Below, one piece after another: positions 43,905 to 51,562 of a stretch of 64,000 bases of DNA; the first letter of the stretch is position 1; each line of letters begins with the position of its first letter. Source of the DNA: Sebaldella termitidis ATCC 33386 (GTDB taxonomy: Bacteria > Fusobacteriota > Fusobacteriia > Fusobacteriales > Leptotrichiaceae); NCBI RefSeq assembly GCF_000024405.1, contig NC_013517.1, positions 3,875,989 through 3,939,988 on the forward strand, written 5' to 3'. Both the position numbers and the translations under genes were made by a program. The notes beneath the pieces were generated by a model, which saw only the letters and a program-made list of their open reading frames with translations, ran no database searches and had not been told where the DNA came from.

Positions 43905-44804
43905 ATGAAAAAAGCACTGCTGATTTATAATCCGAATTCAGGTAACAGCAAGATTATTTTGGAGAATTTTGACAAAATAACAAGAAAATTTCTGAAAAAT
44001 AATATTTCACTTACTCTGTACAGTATAGATAAAAAGTACAACCGCCTTATTGACGTCGTAAAAAATCATGAATTCGACATACTTATACTTTCAGGAGGAG
44101 ACGGAACTCTGGGGCGTACTATTACACAGCTCTATAATGCCGGCATCGAACTCCCCGAAATAGGTATCTTCCCTCTGGGAACATGCAATGATTTCGCAAG
44201 ATGTCTTCATTTAGGCGAAAATATCGATGACTGGATAGAAAATATTATCAAAGGCAAAATCCAAAATGTAGATTTCGGACTTATAAACGGAAAAAACATA
44301 TTTCTTTCTTCATATGCCGGAGGGCTTTTTACAAAGGCTTCCTATTCCACTGATAAAAATATGAAGAAAAATATAGGAAAACTTGCATATTTTATTAACG
44401 GTATTAATGAACTAATCAACATAAAAAGATTCAGGTTAAACATGAAACTGGATGATAATACAGAAATAGAAGAAAAAGCCATTTTGTATATGATCATAAA
44501 CGGAGAAGGTGCAGGAGGCTTTGACAATCTTGATAATTCAGCGAACATGGCCGACGGGCTCATGAATATTATCATTGTAAAGGAAACAAAATCTGCAATA
44601 GATCTTTCTACCATAATTTTTGATCTGATGAATAATAATCTGGTAAATAATAACTTTGTAAGAACTCTTACCGCCAAAAAATGTGAAATAAAAAAGATTA
44701 AAAAAGACATTAATGTAAGTATTGACGGTGAAGAAGGAGAAAACGAAGATGTTGTTATTGAATTTATCAGCAACAAATTAAAAGTCTTTACTTCCCATCC
44801 ATAA
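43905..44804 (+). CDS. Diacylglycerol kinase family lipid kinase (YegS/BmrU-like)
   Basis: Phosphorylates a lipid such as diacylglycerol, or another hydroxylated lipid. The N-terminal catalytic domain shows LLIYNPNSGNSK, LILSGGDGTLGRTI (ATP-site GGDGT) and IFPLGTCNDFARCL. The C-terminal beta-sandwich ends with VSIDGEEGENEDVVIEFI, containing the conserved DGE. I choose ATG 43905, preceded by GAGGTGATTTTC; the longer frame has no binding site. 299 aa, standard length. Single gene followed by a strong hairpin. Confidence 0.92.
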   Translation: MKKALLIYNPNSGNSKIILENFDKITRKFLKNNISLTLYSIDKKYNRLIDVVKNHEFDILILSGGDGTLGRTITQLYNAGIELPEIGIFPLGTCNDFARCLHLGENIDDWIENIIKGKIQNVDFGLINGKNIFLSSYAGGLFTKASYSTDKNMKKNIGKLAYFINGINELINIKRFRLNMKLDDNTEIEEKAILYMIINGEGAGGFDNLDNSANMADGLMNIIIVKETKSAIDLSTIIFDLMNNNLVNNNFVRTLTAKKCEIKKIKKDINVSIDGEEGENEDVVIEFISNKLKVFTSHP

Positions 44805-44816
44805 TATTTTTTATAC

Positions 44817-44844
44817 GGCCTCTGTAAAACTTATTACAGAGGCC
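44817..44844. terminator. Strong hairpin after the lipid kinase gene
   Basis: GGCCTCTGTAA (44817-44827) pairs perfectly with TTACAGAGGCC (44834-44844). No clear T-run follows; an 80-nt pyrimidine-rich stretch does (44848-44925). Confidence 0.65.
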
Positions 44845-44937
44845 TGGAACTCTCTCTTCTCTCCCCTCATATCTGTCACTTCACGCTTCTTTACTCTGCC
44901 TGATGTATTTATTCTCTCTCGGAAGGGAGGTGTAACT

Positions 44938-45243
44938 ATGGCTGCAATAATTGAAGAACCACTTTATGCTTCTTATTATAACTGGATTACTTTATTTAAA
45001 AATATAGAAACACCTATAGGAGAGCTTGCTACTAATATTGCCGGAGATCCGTGTTTTCCGAAATATTCAGATTCCCCGCAGGAAATACTGGATTATATTT
45101 ACAGTTCCTACCTGCTTTTAGCCGGAGAACACAGCAGTATTCTGGAAACCTTTCAGTATTCATGGCTTTTATATAAGTTTGAAATTGGTGAAGCAATTTA
45201 CAGAAACGGAAGAATACAGTATGCAGATTCCAAAAAAATCTAA
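44938..45243 (+). CDS. YozE-family (SAM-like) protein
   Basis: Small cytoplasmic protein of 101 aa. The core (ASYYNWITLFKNIETPIGELATNIAGDPCFPKYSDSPQEILDYI) matches the YozE_SAM_like family, a helical bundle of unknown function in Firmicutes. Family members begin FYxWLxxxxxxxxPIGDLAxDIxxDxxFP, as here. The last ~20 residues extend past the usual end. Ribosome binding site GGAAGGGAGGTGTAACT. It sits behind a pyrimidine-rich leader and is convergent with the FosB-like gene. Confidence 0.82.
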   Translation: MAAIIEEPLYASYYNWITLFKNIETPIGELATNIAGDPCFPKYSDSPQEILDYIYSSYLLLAGEHSSILETFQYSWLLYKFEIGEAIYRNGRIQYADSKKI

Positions 45244-45250
45244 AAAGAAT

Positions 45251-45320
45251 AAAGGCTGTTTAAAACCTTTTATTTTCAGAATATATAAGTTTTTCTGTTT
45301 TGGTTTTTTATACAGCCTTT
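45251..45320. terminator. Terminator between yozE-like and fosB-like genes
   Basis: AAAGGCTGT (45251-45259) pairs with ACAGCCTTT (45312-45320) across a long loop, followed by TATATTTATTTTTTT. It probably serves both convergent genes. Confidence 0.55.
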
Positions 45321-45325
45321 TATAT

Positions 45326-45736
45326 TTATTTTTTTATATCATTAAAGTATTCAAGTCTGTCCTTCATTGTTCCGCAGTGAAATTCAAATTTATGACCGTC
45401 AGGATCCTGAAAATAAACAGATTTTTTCTCCCTTATGTTTCTTCCTCTTCCCAGCGAATAGACTATTTTATGTTTTTCAAAATATTCTGTTATATGATCA
45501 AACTCTTCTTCCGGCACACTAAATGCCATATGTGTATATGAATGCTTTATATCATTCCGCAGTATGTCCTTTTCCTCGTTCAGAGCCAGCCAGTAGCCGC
45601 ACAAATCATAATATACCCCCTGTTTCCATTTGTATGCCGGTTTTACCCCGAATACCTTTTCATAAAACTCACATGATTTTTCCAGATTGCTTACAGAGAA
45701 TGTTATATGATTTATTCCTGTTATTTTATAATTCAT
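45326..45736 (-). CDS. fosB: FosB-type metallothiol transferase (fosfomycin resistance-like)
   Basis: VOC-fold metalloenzyme closely resembling FosB, which opens the fosfomycin epoxide with a thiol. Metal ligands are all in place: His10 (GINHITFSV), His69 (SYTHMAFSV) and Glu118 (DGHKFEFHCG). Other FosB-like segments are YWLALNEEKDILRND, SLGRGRN, KSVYFQDPDG and GTMKDRLEYF. 136 aa, full length. The thiol substrate (bacillithiol, cysteine or other) cannot be read from sequence. It is a single gene, with no mobile element nearby. Confidence 0.85.
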   Translation of the reverse strand: MNYKITGINHITFSVSNLEKSCEFYEKVFGVKPAYKWKQGVYYDLCGYWLALNEEKDILRNDIKHSYTHMAFSVPEEEFDHITEYFEKHKIVYSLGRGRNIREKKSVYFQDPDGHKFEFHCGTMKDRLEYFNDIKK

Positions 45737-45935
45737 TTGTCTCCTTATTATTCCCAGTTTTTTATTTGATAATAACCTATAAATTACTGCAAGTCAACAG
45801 ATTTTCCCGGTATATTTCACTGCCTAAGCAAAGGATTATAATAAAAAATGGAACTTTCAGAAAAATCTTTATACTCCTTTGATATTTCCCTTAGTCCCAT
45901 TTTATTTCGTAAAATCTCATATGCAAATTACCGTG

Positions 45936-46367
45936 TTATATTCCGTCTTCACAGCTTTCCATATTTTCTCTGATTTCTATTTCAAATTTAACGACATTAT
46001 TCTTCGTATTCTCTATTGCAGATTCGCATAATTCCTCCAGATTCATCTCGTCCTTAGTAAGACAAGCCTCAAGAATGGAACCCGGATTACATCCTGCTGC
46101 TGTTAAAATCCGCGGATTTCCTGCTGAAACCTCCACAGCTTTGTTAAACGGCGTTCCTCCGATAATATCAGCTAAAAATAAGACACCAGAATCTTTATTT
46201 TCTTTTACCATTTTCTCAAAAGCTTCTTTTAAGTCATCAACGGATATATCCGAATGAAAATCAACAAATTCTACACCCGGGATATCTCCAGCCACTTCCT
46301 TTATAAATGATTTTATCCCTGCGGCATAACGGCCGTGACCTGTGATGATAATAGTATTTTTATTCAT
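45936..46367 (-). CDS. PTS mannose-family EIIA component
   Basis: Cytoplasmic phosphocarrier. The active His11 lies in IIITGHGRYAAGIKSF, and GVLFLADIIGGTPFNKA is the family core. Start at 46367 with AGGAAGAAGTGTGG upstream; product 143 aa, a stand-alone EIIA of the AgaF/ManX-A type. It is the last gene of the EIIB-EIIC-EIID-EIIA operon. The whole system is most like the N-acetylgalactosamine/hexosamine group (Aga), but the substrate is inferred from the neighbouring nagA-nagB. Confidence 0.92.
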   Translation of the reverse strand: MNKNTIIITGHGRYAAGIKSFIKEVAGDIPGVEFVDFHSDISVDDLKEAFEKMVKENKDSGVLFLADIIGGTPFNKAVEVSAGNPRILTAAGCNPGSILEACLTKDEMNLEELCESAIENTKNNVVKFEIEIRENMESCEDGI

Positions 46368-46391
46368 AATCCACACTTCTTCCTGAAAAAT

Positions 46392-47189
46392 TTACAGTAT
46401 TTTGAAAAACGAACATATTATAGCCAGTACAAATGTTGTTACGATCAGTGTTACCGGATTTACCTTTTTAAACTTCATCAGATAGTACATTAAGAAGGTA
46501 TATCCCAGAGGAACAAGCTTCGGAAGGATTTTATCCAGAAAATCCTGCTGTATGGAAATTACATGTCCTTCGCTTATTGGTATGCTGAGCAGCACATCTA
46601 TATTTATATAAGAAGCAATCAGTCCTCCGATGACTGTTATTCCCAGAATTGTTGCAGCCTTTGATACATGCTTTGAAACATTTTTCAGCTTGTCTATTGC
46701 TTTGGAACCAATGTCATATCCTATCTTAACAAGGTATATTCTCGATAAAAATACACCTATATATACAATCAGAAATACCAGCGGTCCCACAAGATTTCCC
46801 TGCTGTGCAAACGAGGAACATATTCCTGCCACTATCGGAAGCAGCGTAAACCATAAAAGTGCATCTCCGATACCTGCCAGCGGTCCAAAAAGTGCTATTT
46901 TCAAACTATTTATCAAATTTCTGTCTTCCTTTTTTTCCTCAAGAGATATAATCAGTCCCATTAAAAATGCCGCAGCAGTGGGATTGGTATTTATAAATCC
47001 CGAGTTATCCTTCATTGCATTTGCCAGACCCTCTTTATCATCCTTATATATTTTTTCAAGTGCGGGAAGCATGGCATGCGTCCATCCCATTCCCTGCATT
47101 CTTTCATAATTATACGAAGACTGGAGCAGGGCGGATCTCATTGCCAGTTTCTTTATATCACTGTTATGCAGTATTTTTTTATATTCCAT
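46392..47189 (-). CDS. PTS mannose-family EIID component
   Basis: Integral membrane subunit that forms the permease with EIIC. The N-terminal SALLQSSYNYERMQGMGWTHAMLPAL is a typical EIID signature, and NTNPTAAAFLMGLIISLEE and LFGPLAGIGDALLWFTLLPI follow. Several transmembrane segments lie in the C-terminal half. I choose the ATG at 47189 (AAGGAGGATTATAGCG); its start overlaps the end of the EIIC gene by 11 bp. 265 aa. Confidence 0.93.
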   Translation of the reverse strand: MEYKKILHNSDIKKLAMRSALLQSSYNYERMQGMGWTHAMLPALEKIYKDDKEGLANAMKDNSGFINTNPTAAAFLMGLIISLEEKKEDRNLINSLKIALFGPLAGIGDALLWFTLLPIVAGICSSFAQQGNLVGPLVFLIVYIGVFLSRIYLVKIGYDIGSKAIDKLKNVSKHVSKAATILGITVIGGLIASYINIDVLLSIPISEGHVISIQQDFLDKILPKLVPLGYTFLMYYLMKFKKVNPVTLIVTTFVLAIICSFFKIL

Positions 47190-47991
47190 CGCTATAATCC
47201 TCCTTGTCTTCATTCGTCAGTCCAAGACTCAAAAGCTGTTCCAGTTCCTTTTCTCTCTTTATATCTTCATAATATTTATAAATTGCTATTGCAGTACCTA
47301 TAAGAGCTACCGGAAGCAGATTTGAAAAATTCAGGAAGATTGACATAATAAATCCGATAATCAGAAACGGAAGATACTCGAATTTGAACATTATTTTCAG
47401 AAGCAGTCCGAATCCTACCGCAGGCAGTATGCCACCGGCTATTTCAAAGCCGTGAGTCAGCCATTCAGGCATTGAATTTACCAGAAGCTTCATCGGCTCC
47501 TGAGCCACATATACACATAAAAATATTACTATTCCGTATGTCAGCGATACAATAATCATAGTTATATTTGACAGCTGTTTATATTTCTTGGCATCTGCAT
47601 TTTCTGCATATTTATCAAATTTTGTAACGAATAATGAAAATGAAGAATAGTAAAACAAGATTATATACTGCATAAGAAAGCTGAACGGCAGTGCCAGTCC
47701 TATAGTTGTCTTGACGTCAAATCCGGTAGAATGCGCCAAAACAGTTGTCATAATTGCTGCCAAAACCGGATTCGGCGGCTGTGTTCCTCCTACCGGTGTC
47801 AGTCCTGCAAATGATAATTCCACCAGACCGCCGGCCAGCAGTCCTACTCTCAAGTCACCCAAAATCAGACCAGTCAGCGTACAAACTATTATAGGTCTGA
47901 AAATAAACAAAACTTCAAGATAAGAATCTAAACCAACTACTATACCCATAAGAGCTATTAAAAGCCCCTGCATTAAAGTTATTTCATTCAT
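47179..47991 (-). CDS. PTS mannose-family EIIC component
   Basis: Integral membrane subunit of the sugar channel: LLIALMGIVVGLDSYLEVLFIFRPIIVCTLTGLILGDL in outline, GGLVELSFAGLTPVGGTQPPNPVLA (the conserved substrate-site region), and eight or so hydrophobic segments. The C-terminal tail is charged (YEDIKREKELEQLLSLGLTNEDKED). 270 aa, normal. It is separated from the EIIB gene by 184 bp, unusually long for a PTS operon, and overlaps the EIID gene. Confidence 0.93.
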   Translation of the reverse strand: MNEITLMQGLLIALMGIVVGLDSYLEVLFIFRPIIVCTLTGLILGDLRVGLLAGGLVELSFAGLTPVGGTQPPNPVLAAIMTTVLAHSTGFDVKTTIGLALPFSFLMQYIILFYYSSFSLFVTKFDKYAENADAKKYKQLSNITMIIVSLTYGIVIFLCVYVAQEPMKLLVNSMPEWLTHGFEIAGGILPAVGFGLLLKIMFKFEYLPFLIIGFIMSIFLNFSNLLPVALIGTAIAIYKYYEDIKREKELEQLLSLGLTNEDKEDYSDGI

Positions 47992-48175
47992 AATTTCCCT
48001 TTCTGTTTTTTAAAAAAACTATTTTCATATTTTTCGATATATTGTTCTGCCATATCTGATATTCCAAATCAGTTTATTCAAATATCAAATATGAATAGAA
48101 CAAAATATCAGTATCCGGTTCTGTTCAAGATTAATCATTATATTACCGTATTATAAGTATAAACAGACCGGAGCA

Positions 48176-48655
48176 TTAGTCCAGAATACTGATTTCATAA
48201 ACCGGCTCTTCAGGAACTTCCTGAAAAAATACATGAACCCCTTTTGATGAAATATATCTTATATCCTCTTCCTCCTGCGAATTCACATGAACTTTTTTTG
48301 TTATCTGCTTTTTCCCTTCTCCCGGATGCATATTTCCCACATTCAGTTTTTCTATAGGTACACCTCCGTCGATAAGCTTCCTTGCTACTCCCGGATTTTT
48401 GCAGATAATGAATATCTTTTGGCTGTCTGATGCTTTCCCTATTATTTTGATAGTTTTTTCCACAGTAAAAAATCTTATTCCTACTCCGGCATTTTCCGCG
48501 GTCATTGTCATTAGCTGCTGCTGCAGTTTATCATCTGCTGCTTCATCATCTACCACTACCAGAAGATTTGCCCCGAGTGAGCTTGTCCATGTTACTCCTA
48601 CCTGTCCGTGTACCAGTCTGTTATCTATTCTTGTGAGTAAAATGTTTAATGCCAT
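48176..48655 (-). CDS. PTS mannose-family EIIB component (AgaB/AgaV-like)
   Basis: Cytoplasmic phosphocarrier. The active His16 lies in LTRIDNRLVHGQVGVTWTSSLGANLLVVVDDEAA, the EIIB(Man) signature. 159 aa, complete. It is the first gene of the operon, with a well-formed promoter (TTGACA-N16-TATAGT, 48703-48730) that abuts one of the 21-bp repeats shared with the divergent rep-like gene. Ribosome binding site AAAGGAGAAAAAA. Confidence 0.93.
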   Translation of the reverse strand: MALNILLTRIDNRLVHGQVGVTWTSSLGANLLVVVDDEAADDKLQQQLMTMTAENAGVGIRFFTVEKTIKIIGKASDSQKIFIICKNPGVARKLIDGGVPIEKLNVGNMHPGEGKKQITKKVHVNSQEEEDIRYISSKGVHVFFQEVPEEPVYEISILD

Positions 48656-48702
48656 TTTTTTCTCCTTTCCAAAAATTTTTTCGACATGTCTTAAACAATA
48701 TT

Positions 48703-48730
48703 ACTATACCTCCAAATTCCATCATGTCAA
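48703..48730 (-). promoter_or_regulatory. Promoter of the mannose-family PTS operon
   Basis: Minus strand: perfect TTGACA (48725-48730), 16-bp spacer, TATAGT (48703-48708). The nearest 21-bp direct repeat starts 8 bp upstream of its -35 box. Confidence 0.75.
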
Positions 48731-48738
48731 ATTTTTCG

Positions 48739-48759
48739 TTTTTTTCGTTATCAGAATTT
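48739..48759 (+). repeat. Iteron-like direct repeat, copy 1
   Basis: Seven T followed by CGTTATCAGAATTT; identical over 21 bp to copy 2 at 48835-48855, same orientation, 96 bp apart. A partial copy (TTTTTCGTT, 48732-48740) is joined to its left side. It lies between the two divergent promoters. Confidence 0.85.
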
Positions 48760-48781
48760 TTATATATTTTGAAAATATCAA

Positions 48782-48810
48782 TTTACATATATATTTTTTG
48801 ATGCTATGAT
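48782..48810 (+). promoter_or_regulatory. Promoter of the Rep_3-like gene
   Basis: TTTACA (48782-48787), 17-bp spacer, TATGAT (48805-48810). The two 21-bp repeats lie on either side of it: copy 1 ends 22 bp upstream of the -35 box, and copy 2 starts 24 bp after the -10 box. Confidence 0.65.
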
Positions 48811-48834
48811 ATTTGATATATAAAAAAATATTCA

Positions 48835-48855
48835 TTTTTTTCGTTATCAGAATTT
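48835..48855 (+). repeat. Iteron-like direct repeat, copy 2
   Basis: Same 21 bp as copy 1. It lies downstream of the promoter and just before the ribosome binding site of the rep-like gene, a position suited to repression. Confidence 0.85.
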
Positions 48856-48893
48856 AAAAAATGAATTTTTTAAAAAAGGAGTTTGGAAATTTT

Positions 48894-50105
48894 ATGAAAA
48901 AAATTTTTGATAAAGAAGATATTTTCATCTCTTTCAACAAAAAGCTCAGCTCAAATGAAAATATTATATTTAAAAGAATTGTAAAGCACATACTTTTGAA
49001 TAACACACCTTATATGGAGCTTTCCGAAAATGAACTGAATAAACTGATTAAGCTGGATCAAAACAATAACCTGAAAAACTTTTTTGAAAATTTTATGAAA
49101 AAGAAAATTTTGTATAGTTATAATAAGCTGGATTACATAAAATATGAGGGCATGTTTTATATTATTTCATCCTACAGAATAATAAACCAGAAATACTATA
49201 TTACTTTTTCCGAGGATTTTTATAAGGTATTCAATAAAGAATCCAATGATTTTAAAGTATACAAATTTAACCTCCTCCTGCAGTTCAATGATTCCACTAG
49301 CAGAAACTTTTTTATGATGCTCACGCAGAAAAATATTTTAAATAATTTCATCGATATCTCTCTTACCGAGCTTAAAAAAATCCTTGAAATAGAAAAAAAC
49401 TATTCCAGATTTTATGATTTTGAAAAATATATTCTGCTGCCTGTAATCAAAGAAATAAAAGATATTTCAAATATCGAAATAGAATACGAAAAAATAAAAA
49501 TATCAAATAACCGTAAAATCATAGGACTTCGTCTTTATGTCAAGGACAGGCTCAATATGCAGCTGGACACACAGGCCGAAAAACTGATGGAAGATATTGA
49601 AAGCCTTATTTCAAACCGGCACGGTGCCTATGAGCTCATCAGAAAATACATCCAGACAAAGGGCCTTGATTATGTCAAAAAGAATATCTATTATTCAAAA
49701 CTTCACTACAGCGGAAAATTTGATACATTTCTTGTGGAAAGTATAAAATATGATTATTTTAACAAAAGATTCAAAGAGAAAATCCAGAATAAATATAATC
49801 TGATTTTTTCTTATGAGAAAAAATTTAAGAATCTGAAAAATCTAAAGGAAAGTATTTTTGAGATATTACAGAATTCACGTTTTTTACACTTATCGAATAT
49901 TGCCTCTATCCTTGAAGATACTTTCGGAATTATTGACGACAGATATCAGACTGGACTTTTGAAGGAATTCGTTCCTTTTTATAATGAATTCACGCATAAT
50001 CTGGATAAATCCAACGAATGCAGATATGAGGACGACGTATTTCTAATATTTATAGAATTTAACGGAATTTATGACAGTTACATATACATATATAAAAAAT
50101 ACTAG
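48894..50105 (+). CDS. Chromosomal Rep_3-superfamily (plasmid RepB-like) initiator protein
   Basis: Two winged-helix domains of the Rep_3 type. The first includes YKFNLLLQFNDSTSRNFFMML (the 'skyarrlYelL' segment), and the start of the DNA-recognition pattern is DISLTELKKILEIEKNYSRFYDFEKYILLPVIKEI, with DISNIEIEYEKIK following. This is the pattern of plasmid initiators such as RepE/RepA/Pi. The C-terminal 200 residues are Lys/Tyr/Phe-rich and unassigned. ATG 48894 follows AAGGAGTTTGGAAATTTT; an ATG at 48861 has no site and abuts repeat 2. 403 aa. It stands alone among sugar genes, with no other plasmid gene. A regulatory role is inferred. Confidence 0.8.
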   Translation: MKKIFDKEDIFISFNKKLSSNENIIFKRIVKHILLNNTPYMELSENELNKLIKLDQNNNLKNFFENFMKKKILYSYNKLDYIKYEGMFYIISSYRIINQKYYITFSEDFYKVFNKESNDFKVYKFNLLLQFNDSTSRNFFMMLTQKNILNNFIDISLTELKKILEIEKNYSRFYDFEKYILLPVIKEIKDISNIEIEYEKIKISNNRKIIGLRLYVKDRLNMQLDTQAEKLMEDIESLISNRHGAYELIRKYIQTKGLDYVKKNIYYSKLHYSGKFDTFLVESIKYDYFNKRFKEKIQNKYNLIFSYEKKFKNLKNLKESIFEILQNSRFLHLSNIASILEDTFGIIDDRYQTGLLKEFVPFYNEFTHNLDKSNECRYEDDVFLIFIEFNGIYDSYIYIYKKY

Positions 50106-50113
50106 ATGTTCAA

Positions 50114-50308
50114 ATGCATATAACAGAAAATAATAAAACCGGATACACTCTGGTTTTATTACTTTCTGCAGCTATATGTTCTTTTATGATCTTTTCCATG
50201 CAACATTTACTTTTTCTCTGTTTTATCATGTTCTTTTCCATAATTATGCTTTATCTCGCCTCTCATTCCTTATTCCTTCCAAAGATAAATATATCAAATA
50301 TCTGTTGA
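50114..50308 (+). CDS. Possible small membrane protein
   Basis: 64 aa with two hydrophobic segments (YTLVLLLSAAICSFMIF and LLFLCFIMFFSIIMLYLA). It starts 8 bp after the rep-like gene. The ribosome binding site is poor and the -35 box of the nagA promoter overlaps its end, so it may not be expressed. No family recognised. Confidence 0.3.
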   Translation: MHITENNKTGYTLVLLLSAAICSFMIFSMQHLLFLCFIMFFSIIMLYLASHSLFLPKINISNIC

Positions 50309-50332
50309 CTTTCTAAAAAAATAATGGTAATA
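50304..50332 (+). promoter_or_regulatory. Promoter of the nagA-nagB-GRE genes
   Basis: TTGACT (50304-50309), 17-bp spacer, TAATAT (50327-50332), about 80 bp upstream of nagA. Confidence 0.65.
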
Positions 50333-50413
50333 TCAAAATATAACATAAAACAACATTATATTTTTTTCTTTTATGATTTTTGTGTTTAATTTCTGAAGAA
50401 GGGATGTAAAATT

Positions 50414-51562
50414 ATGATTCTAAAAAACGCCGATGTTTTTCAGGAAAATGGTAATTTTTTACAGCATGACATCTTCATTAACGGAGAATACATAACAGAT
50501 CATAAACCGGAACAAACCGCAGAAGACAGTACAGTAATTGATGCTGACGGTTTATATGCCATACCCGGTTTGATTGATATTCACTTTCACGGATGCATGA
50601 ACAGGGATTTCTGTGATGCAGACCATGAATCTATCAGAATAATATCCGAATATCAGTTGAATAACGGTATCACATCTATACTTCCCGCCACGATGACATT
50701 AGGCGAAGAAGATTTATGCAATATCTGCCGCACTGCATATACATACAAAGGAAACACAGGTTCCGAAATTCTGGGAATTAATCTTGAAGGACCCTTTATC
50801 TCTGAATCCAAAAGAGGTGCACAGGATTCTTCATTCATACTAAAACCCGACACTGCAGTATTCAAAAAATTCCAGGAAGCAGCAGGCGGAATGATAAAAA
50901 TTGCCTGTATTGCCCCTGAAGAAGAGAACGGCATGGAATTTATCGAAGAACTAAAAGATGAAGTAATATTATCAATAGCCCATACTGCCGCAGATTATGA
51001 AACAGCAGTAAAAGCATTTGAAAAAGGCGCTGTCCATGTGACGCATCTTTACAATGCAATGCCCGCGTTTCACCACCGTTTTCCCGGAGTAGTGGGGGCA
51101 GCCCGTCAGAATGAAAGCTGCTTTGTGGAACTCATATGCGACGGTGTTCTCCTGCATCCAAGCACAATAAACAGTACATTCAAAATGTTCGGAGACAACA
51201 GAGTCATAATGATCAGCGACAGCGTCATGGCAGCAGGTATGCCGGAAGGAAGCTACACACTCGGCGGACAGAAAATAACAGTAACAGGAAAAACTGCTAC
51301 TGTAGATGCAACAGGTGCCTTAGCCGGCTCAGTAAGCAATTTGATGGAATGTATGTGTTTATGTGTAAGAGAAATGGGAATTCCTCTTGGAAGTGCGGTA
51401 AAAGCCGCTTCATCGAATCCGGCAAAAGCTTTGAGAATATATGATAAATATGGAAGTATTTCTCATGGAAAATATGCCGATATTGTATTGTTAGACAGAG
51501 ATTTGAATATAAGAAAAATTATTTTCAGAGGAAAATTATTAGACAGAAGGAGAAATTTATGA
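50414..51562 (+). CDS. nagA: N-acetylglucosamine-6-phosphate deacetylase
   Basis: Removes the acetyl group from N-acetylhexosamine 6-phosphate. An amidohydrolase-fold barrel with metal-binding HFH in PGLIDIHFHGCMN, the Glu of NLEGPFISE, His in SIAHTAADYE and THLYNAMPAFHHR, and the catalytic Asp in MISDSVMAAG. 382 aa, normal length. Start has AGAAGGGATGTAAA upstream. The following nagB overlaps by 4 bp. It could be AgaA (N-acetylgalactosamine form), since the family does not separate clearly by eye and the PTS is Aga-like. Confidence 0.93.
   Translation: MILKNADVFQENGNFLQHDIFINGEYITDHKPEQTAEDSTVIDADGLYAIPGLIDIHFHGCMNRDFCDADHESIRIISEYQLNNGITSILPATMTLGEEDLCNICRTAYTYKGNTGSEILGINLEGPFISESKRGAQDSSFILKPDTAVFKKFQEAAGGMIKIACIAPEEENGMEFIEELKDEVILSIAHTAADYETAVKAFEKGAVHVTHLYNAMPAFHHRFPGVVGAARQNESCFVELICDGVLLHPSTINSTFKMFGDNRVIMISDSVMAAGMPEGSYTLGGQKITVTGKTATVDATGALAGSVSNLMECMCLCVREMGIPLGSAVKAASSNPAKALRIYDKYGSISHGKYADIVLLDRDLNIRKIIFRGKLLDRRRNL

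Noticed and set aside
48739-48855. Reading the two 21-bp repeats as a CRISPR remnant
   Set aside because: Only two copies, an A/T-rich unit without dyad symmetry, a promoter between them and no cas genes. Iteron or operator sites next to a Rep protein explain them better.
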